From an uncultured Clostridia bacterium (GTDB lineage: Bacteria > Bacillota > Clostridia > Oscillospirales > Acutalibacteraceae), in assembly GCA_944384705.1 (NCBI GenBank), contig CALWUI010000008.1, forward strand, positions 1 to 32,988: a stretch of DNA of 32,988 nt. Reading direction: 5' to 3'. Both the position numbers and the translations under genes were made by a program. This document shows positions 1 to 7,334 of this stretch, in pieces (positions within the stretch are counted from its first letter, which is position 1; every line of letters begins with the position of its first letter). The notes beneath the pieces were generated by a model. The model searched no databases and was not told the DNA's origin. It was given only the letters and a program-made list of their open reading frames with translations.

Positions 1-26
1 TTTGTTATCGAGTACTTGAGTTGAGG

Positions 27-55
27 TTGAATTTTCCTTGGCAATATGTTATAAT
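27..55 (+). promoter_or_regulatory. sigma-A-type promoter of the left integrase remnant
   Basis: A TTGAAT box at 27-32 and a perfect TATAAT at 50-55 are separated by 17 bases. They lie upstream of a strong AAGGAGG ribosome site (88-94) and an ATG at 103. This is the original promoter of the integrase whose 5' end starts at 103. It now reads into an inverted gene segment, so its transcript can only make a short nonsense-tailed peptide. Confidence 0.7.
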
Positions 56-102
56 AAAAAGATGCCAACAGGGAATACTTGTCAAACAAGGAGGAAAAAA
101 TA

Positions 103-149
103 ATGACAGGTATTCTGCAAATAAAAAGAGATAAATACTATTGTGTATG
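103..149 (+). pseudogene. 5' end of a tyrosine integrase, cut off by an inversion
   Basis: The ATG at 103 follows AAGGAGG with 8 bases of spacing. It opens with MTGILQIKRDKYYCV, the usual start of Firmicute phage/ICE-type tyrosine recombinases (an N-terminal Arm-type DNA-binding strand region). After GTATG at 145-149 the frame runs into the reverse complement of the gene's own 3' end and stops at 214-216. The missing continuation (an FKDEFGKRKLKWIST-type stretch) is found on the minus strand just left of 641. Joining 149 to the reverse complement of 640 continues the frame, with one TGA at the join in place of an expected Leu. The 5' fragment and the inverted body are therefore one broken gene. 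This is seen directly by comparing the two parts; the family assignment is from motif recognition. Confidence 0.75.
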
Positions 150-192
150 TTTTTCTACCATTTTTTCTACCAAATCTTCAAAAAAAGCTTTT

Positions 193-640
193 TTACATTA
201 CAAAAGTATGTTCTAAATCTTTTGCCATGAATTCTTTTCTGGATTTGCTGATGTGAGTATAAATATTGGCTGTCGTTTGAATGTCTGCATGGCCGAACCA
301 GGTTTGAATAGCATTCAATTTCCAGCCTTTGTCGTACAATATACTTGCACAACTGTGCCGCAGATCATGAAATCGCATTTTGGGAAAATTATTTTTTGTT
401 AAAACCTTTTGAAACGCTGAAATTATATAACCGGGTCTATTTTTAGATTTCTTTTTCTCTAGCCATTGTATCAAATAATTAGTAAACAATATGTCATCGG
501 TGTTCGGTTGAGTTTCTTTTGCTTCGTACTCGGCCATAATTTTGTTTAAAATTTATGTAGCTTTACGTTTGTTGCCTTTTGCCGACAATCCAGTACTTAT
601 CCACTTTAATTTTCTTTTACCGAATTCATCTTTAAAATCT
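193..640 (-). pseudogene. Inverted and internally deleted body of a tyrosine recombinase (integrase)
   Basis: Reading from 640 down, the frame gives the integrase N-terminal stretch (DEFGKRKLKWISTGLSAKG). An in-frame TAA follows, where Gln would be expected, then the SAM-like core-binding start (ILFTNYLIQWLEKKKSK). It then jumps straight to the C-terminal catalytic part: FHDLRHSCASILYDKG, GHADIQTTANIYTHIS. The HxxR box, the GHA box and the nucleophile Tyr are present. The segment with the first catalytic Arg, about 150-200 residues, is deleted in frame. The longest open part runs from 537 to 193. Its C-terminal half is nearly identical to the copy at the right edge of the window. The deletion, the TAA and the inversion mean it cannot make a working recombinase. 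Together with the fragment at 103 it is the remnant of an element integrated at the neighbouring tRNA-Pro. Confidence 0.85.
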
Positions 641-708
641 CATACTTTTTACACATACTTCAAAAAACTTTTAACTTACGAAACCTAGAGAACAAGCGGC
701 TTTGAAGA
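641..708 (-). repeat. Attachment-site-like repeat downstream of tRNA-Pro
   Basis: Read on the minus strand from the tRNA 3' end, this segment begins TCTTCAAAGCCGCTTG and ends with an AAGTATGTGTAAAAA-type stretch. Almost the same sequence follows tRNA-Thr at 32520-32588. Both copies lie between a tRNA CCA end and an integrase 3' end, the position expected for an att-site arm of a tRNA-targeting integrase. Which bases form the exchanged core cannot be told from this window alone. Confidence 0.65.
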
Positions 709-785
709 TGGTCGAGGTGACAGGGCTCGAACCTGCGGCATCTTGGTCCCAAACCAAGCACTCTACCAAACTGAGCTACACCTCG
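709..785 (-). tRNA. tRNA-Pro (anticodon TGG), CCA encoded
   Basis: The minus strand folds as a cloverleaf. The acceptor is CGAGGTG paired with CACCTCG, then discriminator A and an encoded CCA (709-711). The D arm has GCTC/GAGT. The anticodon arm is CTTGG-TTTGGGA-CCAAG with anticodon TGG. The T arm contains GGTTCGAGCCC. Length is 77 nt with CCA. An element-derived repeat abuts the 3' end. Confidence 0.95.
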
Positions 786-1015
786 ATATTATAAAAGTAT
801 ATTATAAAAAATAATACTTGTCAAGAAAAGAATAAATCATTTGACTGGAAAGGCAAATATTATACGATTAGTATAGATAAATAAATATGAAAGCTAGTAC
901 AGGTGCGTTATGTAGCCTGTCCAAAAGTAAAATTCGAAAAATATATTCTCTTGAAGTTAATATACTTGCTATTTTTTCTATCCAGAAGCATGCTAGAAAA
1001 AGGGGGCCAAGCTAA
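786..1015. other. Spacer with a possible 42-codon ORF
   Basis: This AT-rich spacer separates tRNA-Pro from the first intron-bearing gene. An ATG at 887 opens a frame of 42 codons that ends with TAA at 1013-1015, touching the ATG of the next small ORF at 1016. I see no good ribosome site for it and do not recognise the peptide (it opens MKASTGALCSLSKSK). Treat it as doubtful. Confidence 0.3.
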
Positions 1016-1718
1016 ATGACTCGATTGTTACAACGGTGCAACAAGTTTTTAAGTAAAAAGCTTAGGCACTAAAACAAGAACGTAAGGTCAGTTTTGGGAA
1101 AATTGATAATCCGATAAGTGGAATGACGGAGTAACACCCTGAAACGCTCACTCTAATACTCCGATTAGCAGTAAAAATTGTCAAAAGCTCGGTGAAGTCG
1201 GCTGAGAGTTGACGTAAATCAAAAAAAAATTGGTACGAAAGCTTTCTAGAGGTAGATGGTGCAACCTATAGGCCGGATGTCTAAAAAATACCTATGATTA
1301 GAATGATATAAATCTTTGACAAATCCTTGAATGTACGGGTCTAAACGTCGAATGCATAGAAATGTGCATACACCGAAATAGTGGGCATGTGAGGTAAAGT
1401 AAAAACTCGGAGTTATAAAATACCTTTTATTGTTAAAGGCAATGCCAAGCATGCAGGTTTATAGAGGAACCCTAAGTGTACATAAAAAGATAGGATTATC
1501 AGAATTTTGGAAGCAGAAAAGCCAAGAACTTGGCTGCCTTGTGAAAACATAAGCAAGGGAGTTTTCTGTGAAAGTGATGGCACAACCTGAGAAATTTCTG
1601 TAATGAGAATCGAGGAACAGCCACTAGTCAAACTGAAATTAAAGCAAGATAAATTAGTATTAACAGCTTCGAGTAAGACAAAGAAAATCAAATTCGTAAT
1701 GAGATGATGCTTTATATA

Positions 1719-2275
1719 ATTCTATGGTTATGGGCATTCAAAATTATTATCAAATGGATACATTAATAAGTCTTGACGCTAGAAAAATAGCACGAAACGT
1801 TAATGCTGTGATGAAAAATCGGCTTAAAGATAAGTTAACAGTAAAAGGAAATATAATATCAGGCAAATGTGTGGAAACATCAAACAAATGCGATTTATAA
1901 ACAATTTTCCCATAGTTCCGATAGGTTATGTTCAACATTAGGTTGCAAAAAGTATGAAAAGAATAACTAACCAATACACTGCGGAAGGGAGGAAAGAAAT
2001 TCACAAAAATCTTTGAGTAGATTTATCTATAATGCATAGGCTTATAAACATCAAAAATGCTTATGGGAGTATAGAATACTTAGACAATAGAATATTTACT
2101 CTATGCAGCACAGAATTGGAAATGTGCCATTACTGAAAAAACTTAGAGATAGATGAAATCCACTGCCATCATAAACAGCCAAGATGCCTTGGTGAAACAA
2201 ATTTTTATCAAAATTTAGTTATAATTCATGCTGATGTACATGCTTTAGTGCATGCAAAACGAAACTGTTCAAAAA
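1719..2275 (+). pseudogene. Degenerate group II intron protein (maturase X and HNH remnants)
   Basis: In shifting frames this stretch encodes pieces matching the C-terminal half of the protein in the second intron. First comes NSMVMGIQNYYQ (maturase/X region). A QYTAEGRKEIH-like linker follows, then KCAIT-like and CHHK-like HNH endonuclease pieces ending in VHALVHA. Several stops and frameshifts separate them. No reverse-transcriptase fingers or palm are seen between the intron's ribozyme 5' part and this stretch, so the RT core was lost here as in intron 2. It has no coding capacity now. Confidence 0.7.
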
Positions 2276-2398
2276 TATATTAGAAACCTTCTCTTAAACA
2301 AAAGTCAATAAATTGCGGAGAAAAGTTCAATTAGAGCCAATCTAAACTGTTTTTTGAACATGTAAACTTGCTTCATTTTGAAACAAGTTTAATTTGAT

Positions 2399-2440
2399 GG
2401 AACGCCGTGTGAGGGGAAACTCTCCTACACGGTGCAGAGC
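2399..2440 (+). ncRNA. Domain V of group II intron 1
   Basis: A hairpin CGCCGTGTGAGG with a GAAA-type loop and CCTACACGGTGC. The catalytic triad position reads C2403-G2404-C2405, one of the two usual forms. The following AGCGGGGGAAAA links to domain VI. Confidence 0.75.
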
Positions 2441-2558
2441 GGGGGAAAAGCTGGAGATTACTTCAAACTCCTACCTAATAAATAATTTGCAGCATTCATT
2501 TCGAGAAATGATACGCCCAAAATCCAAAAACAAAAATAATTGTCAAGGAGATTAACTT

Positions 2559-4715
2559 ATGAAAACAACAAAAATTTACAGCAACGAAAAAGAAGTTTAC
2601 AGCGGGAATTATTACGGTGCGACACGTTCCTAATTGAAAAGATTAGGCACTAAATCGAAATCTAGAAAAAGAGATGAAAATTTAGGAGAACTGACAATCC
2701 GACAAGTGGAATGAGGGAGTAACGCCCCGAAACGCTTGCACTGATACTCCGATATGCAACTACCCGTGCAATAGAGAAGTTGTATAAAGCTCGGTGAAGC
2801 TGAGAGTACACCCAAACAGGTTAAGCTGTGGAAACGCGAACTAGAGGTAGTCGAGTGTGTGATAGGCCGGGTGTCGGATATATATGTTGAGAATGTCTGA
2901 GAAGACTGACGGACTTCTGAATGTAAAAGTCTAAAAATTCAATGTACAGAAATGTATATCTCGTTAAGCGAGGTCAATATGGTTGAGTAAAAATCGTAGC
3001 TATAAAAAGCCATAACGTGTCAAAGGCACGCTCAAGTTGACAGGTTCAAAGGAAGCACCTAAGTATAGCCAATGATAGGATTATCGGGACGTGAAAAGGT
3101 CGGAACAGTTAAAAACCCATTGCAGAGGACTGTTACTAAGGAAACGGCTCCAATTGAACAAAGCAAGCCAGGGGAACTTAGTTTAATTCGACTGAGAGCA
3201 GTGGCACAGTACCAGGGAAGCTATGGATAACATAGTAAAGGGATAGCCACAAGCCAGTATTACAAACACGAGAATATATACACTAATTCATAAAGTCGAG
3301 TAAGACAATAGAAATTATCACCCAAACGGAGGTGGTGTATATATGAAAACTAAAAATCACAAAGCAACCATAAACTCAATACTATTACATGCAACAAACC
3401 CAAGACGAACTATACGAAATGAGCTTAAAAGGACAAGTATTTACCCAATTAATGGACAAAATACGAAGTCCCGAAAACATAAAGTTAGCGTATAGCACAA
3501 TCAAGAAGAACAAGACAAGACGCCATCAAGATAAAAATGGCGGTAAAGGGTTGGACAAGTCATAGACTTAAATTTCAGGTATCGGAAGAAAAAACAAGCA
3601 TAACAAACTTAAAACGAAACTACAGTGAGTTTTTAGGGTTCAAGTTTAAAATGCAAACGAAAGGCAAAAAGCAAGTAATAAATGCCCAAATGAGCAATAA
3701 AGCCGTGAGATCGGCAAAATCTAAGCTCAAAGACCAAATTAAGTTAATACAGAAGCCCAAAGACGGAGCAGAGCTCTACAAAACGGTCAATGTATACAAC
3801 TCAATGGTCGTGGGAATCCACAATTACTACGGAATAGCAAACAATGTCTGCATAAACCTAAGTAGCATACAGAGGAATATGAGCACAGTCAAAAAAAATA
3901 GACTCACAACTGCAAAACAAGGCGAAATCAAGAATAGTTATTTAGCAAAAAGATATGGTAAATCGAAGCAAGTAAGGTGGATATCGGGAATATCGATTAT
4001 GCCTATTGGATACTGCAAAAGCAGAAATCCAATGAACAAAAAATCTAGTATAAACCAATACACACCAGAGGGCAGAAAGGAATTGCACGAAAAACCAAAT
4101 GGAGTGCTTGAGAAAGTTCTGCATTTCATAATGCGAAGCCCAGTAAAGGGTCGGTCGATCGAATATAACGACAACCAAATATCTCTTTACACGGGGCAAC
4201 AAGGCAAATGTGCAATCACGAACGAAGTGCTTGAAATAGGTAAAATGCACTGTCATCACATAAAACCCATACACACGGGCGGAACTGATGAATACAAAAA
4301 CCTTATATTCATCACGAGTACAGTGCACAAGCTGATTCACGCAACAGATGAAAATACCGTATCAAAACATCTGGAGATAATGCCTCTAGACGAAAAGCAG
4401 CTAAAGAAACTAAACAAACTGTGAGTTCAAGCAGACAACAAGCAAATTGAACTAAAAATGTGATTTTAAGTTAATGTATATATTCGAAAAGAAGTGATAT
4501 TGGTGGAACACCGTGTGCGGTGAAAGTCGCACACACGGTGTGGAGCGGGGGAAAATCCGGAGATTATCTCAAATGAGTACCTATCGCTATTTAACACGGT
4601 GATTCGTCTTGTCAAAGCTTACTACGAATTAGAAAAATTAGCCAAGTATGTAGAAATTTTAATTTTTAATGGTGGAGATAAGCAGAATAGATCCGCTTCG
4701 AATAAAATTAATTGA
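2559..4715 (+). CDS. 62-residue hypothetical protein split by group II intron 2 (exons 2559-2616 and 4585-4715)
   Basis: Exon 1 has AAGGAG (2545-2550), 8 bases of spacing and an ATG at 2559. It reads MKTTKIYSNEKEVYSGNYY and one extra base. Exon 2 starts at 4585 and reads LFNTVIRLVKAYYELEKLAK and on to TGA at 4713-4715. Joining 2616 to 4585 gives 189 bases, exactly 63 codons, with no stop before the end. Reading straight into the intron stops after five more codons. The protein is probably helical in its second half and has no signal peptide. I do not recognise it. A second frame near the end of exon 2 (ATG at 4669, VEISRIDPLRIK) also looks protein-like, so the natural 3' end may have been altered. 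Its production would require splicing, and the resident maturase is broken. Confidence 0.6.
3343..4424 (+). pseudogene. ltrA-like: Group II intron-encoded protein lacking the RT core; maturase X and HNH endonuclease kept
   Basis: A GGAGGTG site precedes the ATG at 3343. The first residues (MKTKNHKATINS) shift near 3389 into a second frame: MQQTQDELYEMSLKGQ, then ENIKLAYSTIKKNK, the RT0 region. At about 3512-3519 the sequence jumps to DAIKIKMAVKGWTSHRLKF, which in relatives lies just after the YADD box. Fingers, palm and the catalytic Asp residues are therefore deleted. The remaining frame (open from 3537) carries the thumb/X region (NYSEFLGFKFK, YNSMVVGIHNYYG) and a C-terminal HNH domain with GKCAITNEVL, HCHHIKPIHTGGTDEYKNLI and VHKLIHAT. 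It cannot reverse-transcribe. Whether the intact X-HNH part is still made is unclear, since the ATG at 3537 has no good ribosome site. Confidence 0.85.
4506..4545 (+). ncRNA. Domain V of group II intron 2, with an unusual triad
   Basis: A hairpin with ACACCGTGTGCGG, a GTGAAAGTC loop region and CACACACGGTGTGG. Aligned with the first intron, the triad position reads C4509-A4510-C4511, where CGC or AGC is expected. The opposing strand would then form a plain A-T pair instead of G-U. Confidence 0.7.
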
Positions 4716-5378
4716 TAGCAGGCTTAGCTTTATGTGGTTTATCGAGGGCATAAAAAGGAAAAACGCGAATTTACTAGGATTAAAATAAAAAATTCGTAGA
4801 AAAATTTAAAGAAGATAAATTTCTCTAACAGAAAAATAAGCATAGATAAAATTTATCAACAAGCTTAAGGAAAGCCTTGGGCTATTATTATAGCAAAAAT
4901 TGAAAATTATGGAATTAAAAAAGTGTACCTTAGAATTATTAAGAAAATAAAAACAACCAAAAAGCTCAGGACATTCTGAGATTTTTTTATATATAATATT
5001 TAAAAAGAAAGATGTCAGACTTAGAATTGACCATAGTTTTGGCAATCGCAGTGCCACTCTTAATCATCGTATACTAGCAAAATTGCATAAATCGTATAGA
5101 AAATAAAGCTTTTCGTACACTAAAAATTAAATGCGAAACGCTGGAATCAATGTCAAAATAAATAGGAGATAAAAATCATAGAACTAATCTTAATTATTAT
5201 CACAGTTGTTTCATCAACATAGTTATTTGTCGAGCAAATAAGTTGTAATGGACAGACCGCCCTTCAAACGGCTATCTCTTGCTACTTTTTTGTTGTAATA
5301 CTAAGGATAGAAAATATCAATAAAAATTTTTGAATTTATTAAATAAAGCCAGAAGCATTTTCTGATATCAATAAGAAA
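4716..5378. other. Decayed spacer with small membrane-peptide-like ORFs
   Basis: No full gene is visible. A 21-residue ORF at 5012-5077 (MSDLELTIVLAIAVPLLIIV) could be a membrane peptide. Near 5180 a frame reads IELILIIITVVSST, a stop, then LFVEQISC, which looks like a broken small membrane protein. These resemble the tail of a phage- or plasmid-derived operon downstream of the split 62-residue gene, but none is recognised. A short hairpin with a T-run lies at 4965-4988. Confidence 0.35.
4965..4988 (+). terminator. Possible short intrinsic terminator
   Basis: CTCAGG and TCTGAG form a six-pair stem (one G-T) around ACAT, followed by ATTTTTTT. The stem is short, so the call rests mainly on the T-run. 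Confidence 0.4.
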
Positions 5379-5415
5379 ACCGGAAGAAAATCGAGAAATC
5401 TTCCGGTATTTTTTT
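5379..5415 (+). terminator. Rho-independent terminator
   Basis: ACCGGAAGA (5379-5387) pairs perfectly with TCTTCCGGT (5399-5407) around an 11-base loop. An A and seven T residues follow. It would close the transcript of the intron-bearing mini-operon before the fic pseudogene. Confidence 0.8.
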
Positions 5416-5522
5416 GACACCGGAAAAAATTTCGGCTATTGTATAAATACAAGAAAAAATTTTAAAAATCTTCCGATATTGAATTTGCAAAAGAATTTTT
5501 TAAAGTTGGGATTTGATTAAAA

Positions 5523-6451
5523 ATGTTAGAAATGTTACCGCTAAAGAGAAATCTGGAAACAAAAAGAGTTCTTAAACAACTTTCTCGAGCAAGTAGAGCC
5601 TTGGCTGAGTTAAAAGGTCTTGCTAAAATTATGCCAAATCAGAATATTTTAATAAATGCAATAATGATTAATGAAGCGAAAACAAGTTCTAGTATTGAAA
5701 ATATAGTAACTACACATGATGAAATATATAAAGCTATGGTGAAAACAGTTAACACAACTCCAGCAGCAAAGGAAGTCATTGATTATAGATCTGCTATATG
5801 GGAAGGATTTGAACTAGTGAAGAGGAATCAAGTGATAAATCTCAATATAATTATGAAGATACAAGAAAAATTAGAGCATAATCAGGCAGGGGTTAGGAGC
5901 TTACCTGGTACAGTTATAAAAAATAGCATAACAGGAGAAACCGTATATACGCCACCACAAAAAAAGAGGATATATTAAAATATATAAGCAATTTAGAAGA
6001 ATATATAAACAATGATGATGCGATAGAGCCACTAATAAAGCTTGCAATAATACACTATCAATTTGAGTCAATACATCCTTTTTATGATGGAAATGGAAGA
6101 ACAGGAAGAATAATTAATATCCTATATTTGGTCCTAAAAGAGCTATTAGACACACCTATATTATATCTGAGTAAATTATTAGAAATCAGAGAAGAAATCT
6201 TAAACATGAAATACGAATTAAAAACAAAAACTAAAATATATTCTAAAGAGTTATTGGAATCGCTATTTTACGAGTTTTATACTAAAATACCATATATTCA
6301 AGAGCAGTTTTGGGGGGCAGATAAAACAGCTCAAAAATACTTAGATAGTTTAGTTGGATTAGGTTTTTTAAGTTCAGAAAAAATAGGTAGAGAAAGAATA
6401 TACAAAAATGAAAGATTATTTAAAATTATAAAAGATGCAGATATGGTATGA
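5523..6451 (+). pseudogene. fic: Fic/DOC-family adenylyltransferase, frameshifted and internally shortened
   Basis: Fic proteins attach AMP from ATP to Ser/Thr/Tyr hydroxyls of target proteins. The first frame (5523-5978) has the Fic_N region, with the class-II-type inhibitory helix motif SSSIEN. It ends after YTPPQKK. The second frame, open through 6451, carries the full active-site motif HPFYDGNGRTGR and a C-terminal winged-helix-like part (GADKTAQKYLDSLVGLGFL). The frames meet at seven A residues (5959-5965). A single -1 step there, or one added A, gives a continuous protein of about 310 residues. In SoFic-like relatives (about 370 residues) a stretch follows YLS after the Fic core. Here YLS runs straight into KLLEIREEILNMK, so about 50-60 residues seem deleted. 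No partner antitoxin gene is visible. The order Fic_N, Fic, winged helix suggests a stand-alone class II Fic. Probably a pseudogene, though slippage could rescue the frame. Confidence 0.85.
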
Positions 6452-6593
6452 TTACGAATAAAATCTAAAATTTAAAAAGTTTTACGAAAAGTACGAATAA
6501 AAAGAGATATAATAAAGAGGCTGTCAAACTTTTAATTTTTTCATTGATACATGCTCAAGTAAACAGGGATGCACTTTTTGCGTTAATCGAAAT

Positions 6594-6950
6594 TTGAAAG
6601 ATGTAAAATATGAAAAAGCCTCAGCAACAATAGTAATGAGTAAATGCCTTGTGCGTATATATTGGAATGATGTTGTGCCAAAAGAAGAATTAAATTACAT
6701 AATATGGAATCCCCCATTTGTTGGATATCACTTGAGAATTTGCGATCAGCAAGATGATATAGATTTGTTTTTTTGCAATGGAAAAAAATACGGAGTGTTA
6801 GATTATGTAACAGCGTGGTACAAAAAAGCCTGCGATTATATTATGAACACGAAAATAGAATCTGCTTCAATTTATCAAGGCAAACAAACAGTAATTTTAT
6901 GGGAACCGCTGATGAAAGAGAACAACATTATAATAAATTTTGCACATTAA
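6594..6950 (+). pseudogene. Fragment of an MmeI-type/class I DNA methyltransferase
   Basis: The open frame (nominal TTG at 6594, with similarity-like sequence running slightly upstream) contains WNDVVPKEELNYI followed by NPPFVG. NPPF is motif IV of N6-adenine/N4-cytosine DNA methyltransferases. After it come DYVTAWYKKACDYI and ILWEPLMKENNIIINFAH, typical of the large MmeI-like class. Between TKIESA and SIYQGKQ the usual FVSTN-type residues are missing, a small in-frame deletion. The SAM-binding N-terminal part and the target-recognition domain are absent, so the roughly 118 residues are only a piece from the middle of a protein usually several times longer. No restriction partner is nearby. 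It is a relic of a lost restriction-modification or BREX-like locus; which one cannot be told. Confidence 0.7.
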
Positions 6951-7105
6951 ATCTTTGTACTTAATAGGCTTTTCATTGAAATCAGATGAATTTCAGGTCA
7001 ATTTAAATTTTCTTCGAGCAATAAAAAAATTCGCTCTCTTGCTTGAAGAATTCTCATTTTTGCGGAGTTTAAAAGTATAGAGTTTATGGGGCAAACTCAT
7101 ATTAT

Positions 7106-7318
7106 TTAAGTCGCTGATATAGCAATTAAAACTGTATTTCTGAATACATACGTATCATTAACTTTCTTGTAAATCTCTTTATTCACGATAACGGTAAATC
7201 CTTCAAGTTTATAGTCCATAGTTGAGCCACCTCTACGCGAAAAACAGGGAAAAATTATGTGACCATTTTTCTGAACATTATCAATATCGTAAAGATTCAA
7301 AATATAATCATTACTCAC
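7106..7318 (-). pseudogene. Hypothetical fragment in phage-like remnant
   Basis: A 70-residue open frame (nominal start at 7318, no convincing ribosome site) ending MDYKLEGFTVIVNKEIYKKV and then VFRNTVLIAISAT. It is not recognised. It follows a decayed ParB-like stretch on the same strand and precedes no other gene before the methyltransferase fragment. Its lack of a good start and its surroundings suggest a relic. Confidence 0.3.
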
Positions 7319-7334
7319 CGTTCCACCTAAACCC

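Larger units (their letters stand above)
1036..2479 (+). mobile_element. Group II intron 1, decayed
   Basis: The 5' end reads GTGCAACAAG after exon TTACAACG, a slightly altered GUGYG start. The 3' end has a domain V at about 2399-2440 (CGCCGTGTG paired with CACGG) followed by AGCGGGGGAAAAGCTGGAGA. That is domain VI, ending near CCTAAT. Long stretches align with the intron at 2617: GGCACTAAA, AATCCGA.AAGTGGAATGA, GAGTAAC.CC.GAAACGCT, and AGCTCGGTGAAG. The intron protein inside is a string of stops and shifts. The EBS1-like CGGAG at 1408-1412 no longer matches the last exon bases (CAACG) well. It is a dead, older relative of intron 2 that probably depends on outside help, if it splices at all. 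Confidence 0.8.
1016..2555 (+). pseudogene. Tiny gene interrupted by group II intron 1 (exons 1016-1035 and 2480-2555)
   Basis: An ATG at 1016 follows an AAGGGGG ribosome site with about 9 bases of spacing and reads MTRLLQ before the intron. After the intron a frame continues NNLQHSFREMIRPKSKNK and stops with TAA at 2553-2555, inside the ribosome site of the next gene. If the intron ends at 2479 the exons join in frame to give about 31 residues. The 3' boundary is uncertain by one to three bases because it reads CCTAATAAATAA. Only some choices keep the frame open, so this reconstruction is weaker than for the second intron. The product is not recognised. The tight coupling to the next gene suggests both belong to one phage- or plasmid-derived operon. 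Confidence 0.35.
2617..4584 (+). mobile_element. Group II intron 2 (class-B-like, RT-core-deleted, HNH-carrying)
   Basis: It starts GTGCGACACG right after exon TTACG, has a long structured 5' ribozyme part, a protein-coding region in domain IV (3343-4424), domain V at 4506-4545 and domain VI ending CCTAT at 4584. The boundaries are set independently by the GTGCG start, the CCTAT end and the reading frame they restore. CGTAG at 2995-2999, in the expected EBS1 region, can pair with the last exon bases TTACG (2612-2616) with one G-U pair. Length is 1968 bases, shorter than intact relatives because about 200 or more codons of reverse transcriptase are gone. Two oddities are a triad of CAC in domain V and a frameshifted protein. 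Mobility is very unlikely; splicing would need a maturase in trans. Confidence 0.85.

Noticed and set aside
1413..2004. Minus-strand open frames of 84-92 codons
   Set aside because: They lie antisense to the intron ribozyme and its degenerate protein, have no ribosome sites and resemble nothing.
3938..4340. Minus-strand open frames of 78 and 132 codons
   Set aside because: They are antisense to the intact X-HNH part of the intron protein, whose motifs clearly mark the plus strand as coding.
4806..5057. Minus-strand open frame rich in Phe, Leu and Tyr
   Set aside because: Composition is what AT-rich non-coding DNA gives; there is no ribosome site or recognisable motif.
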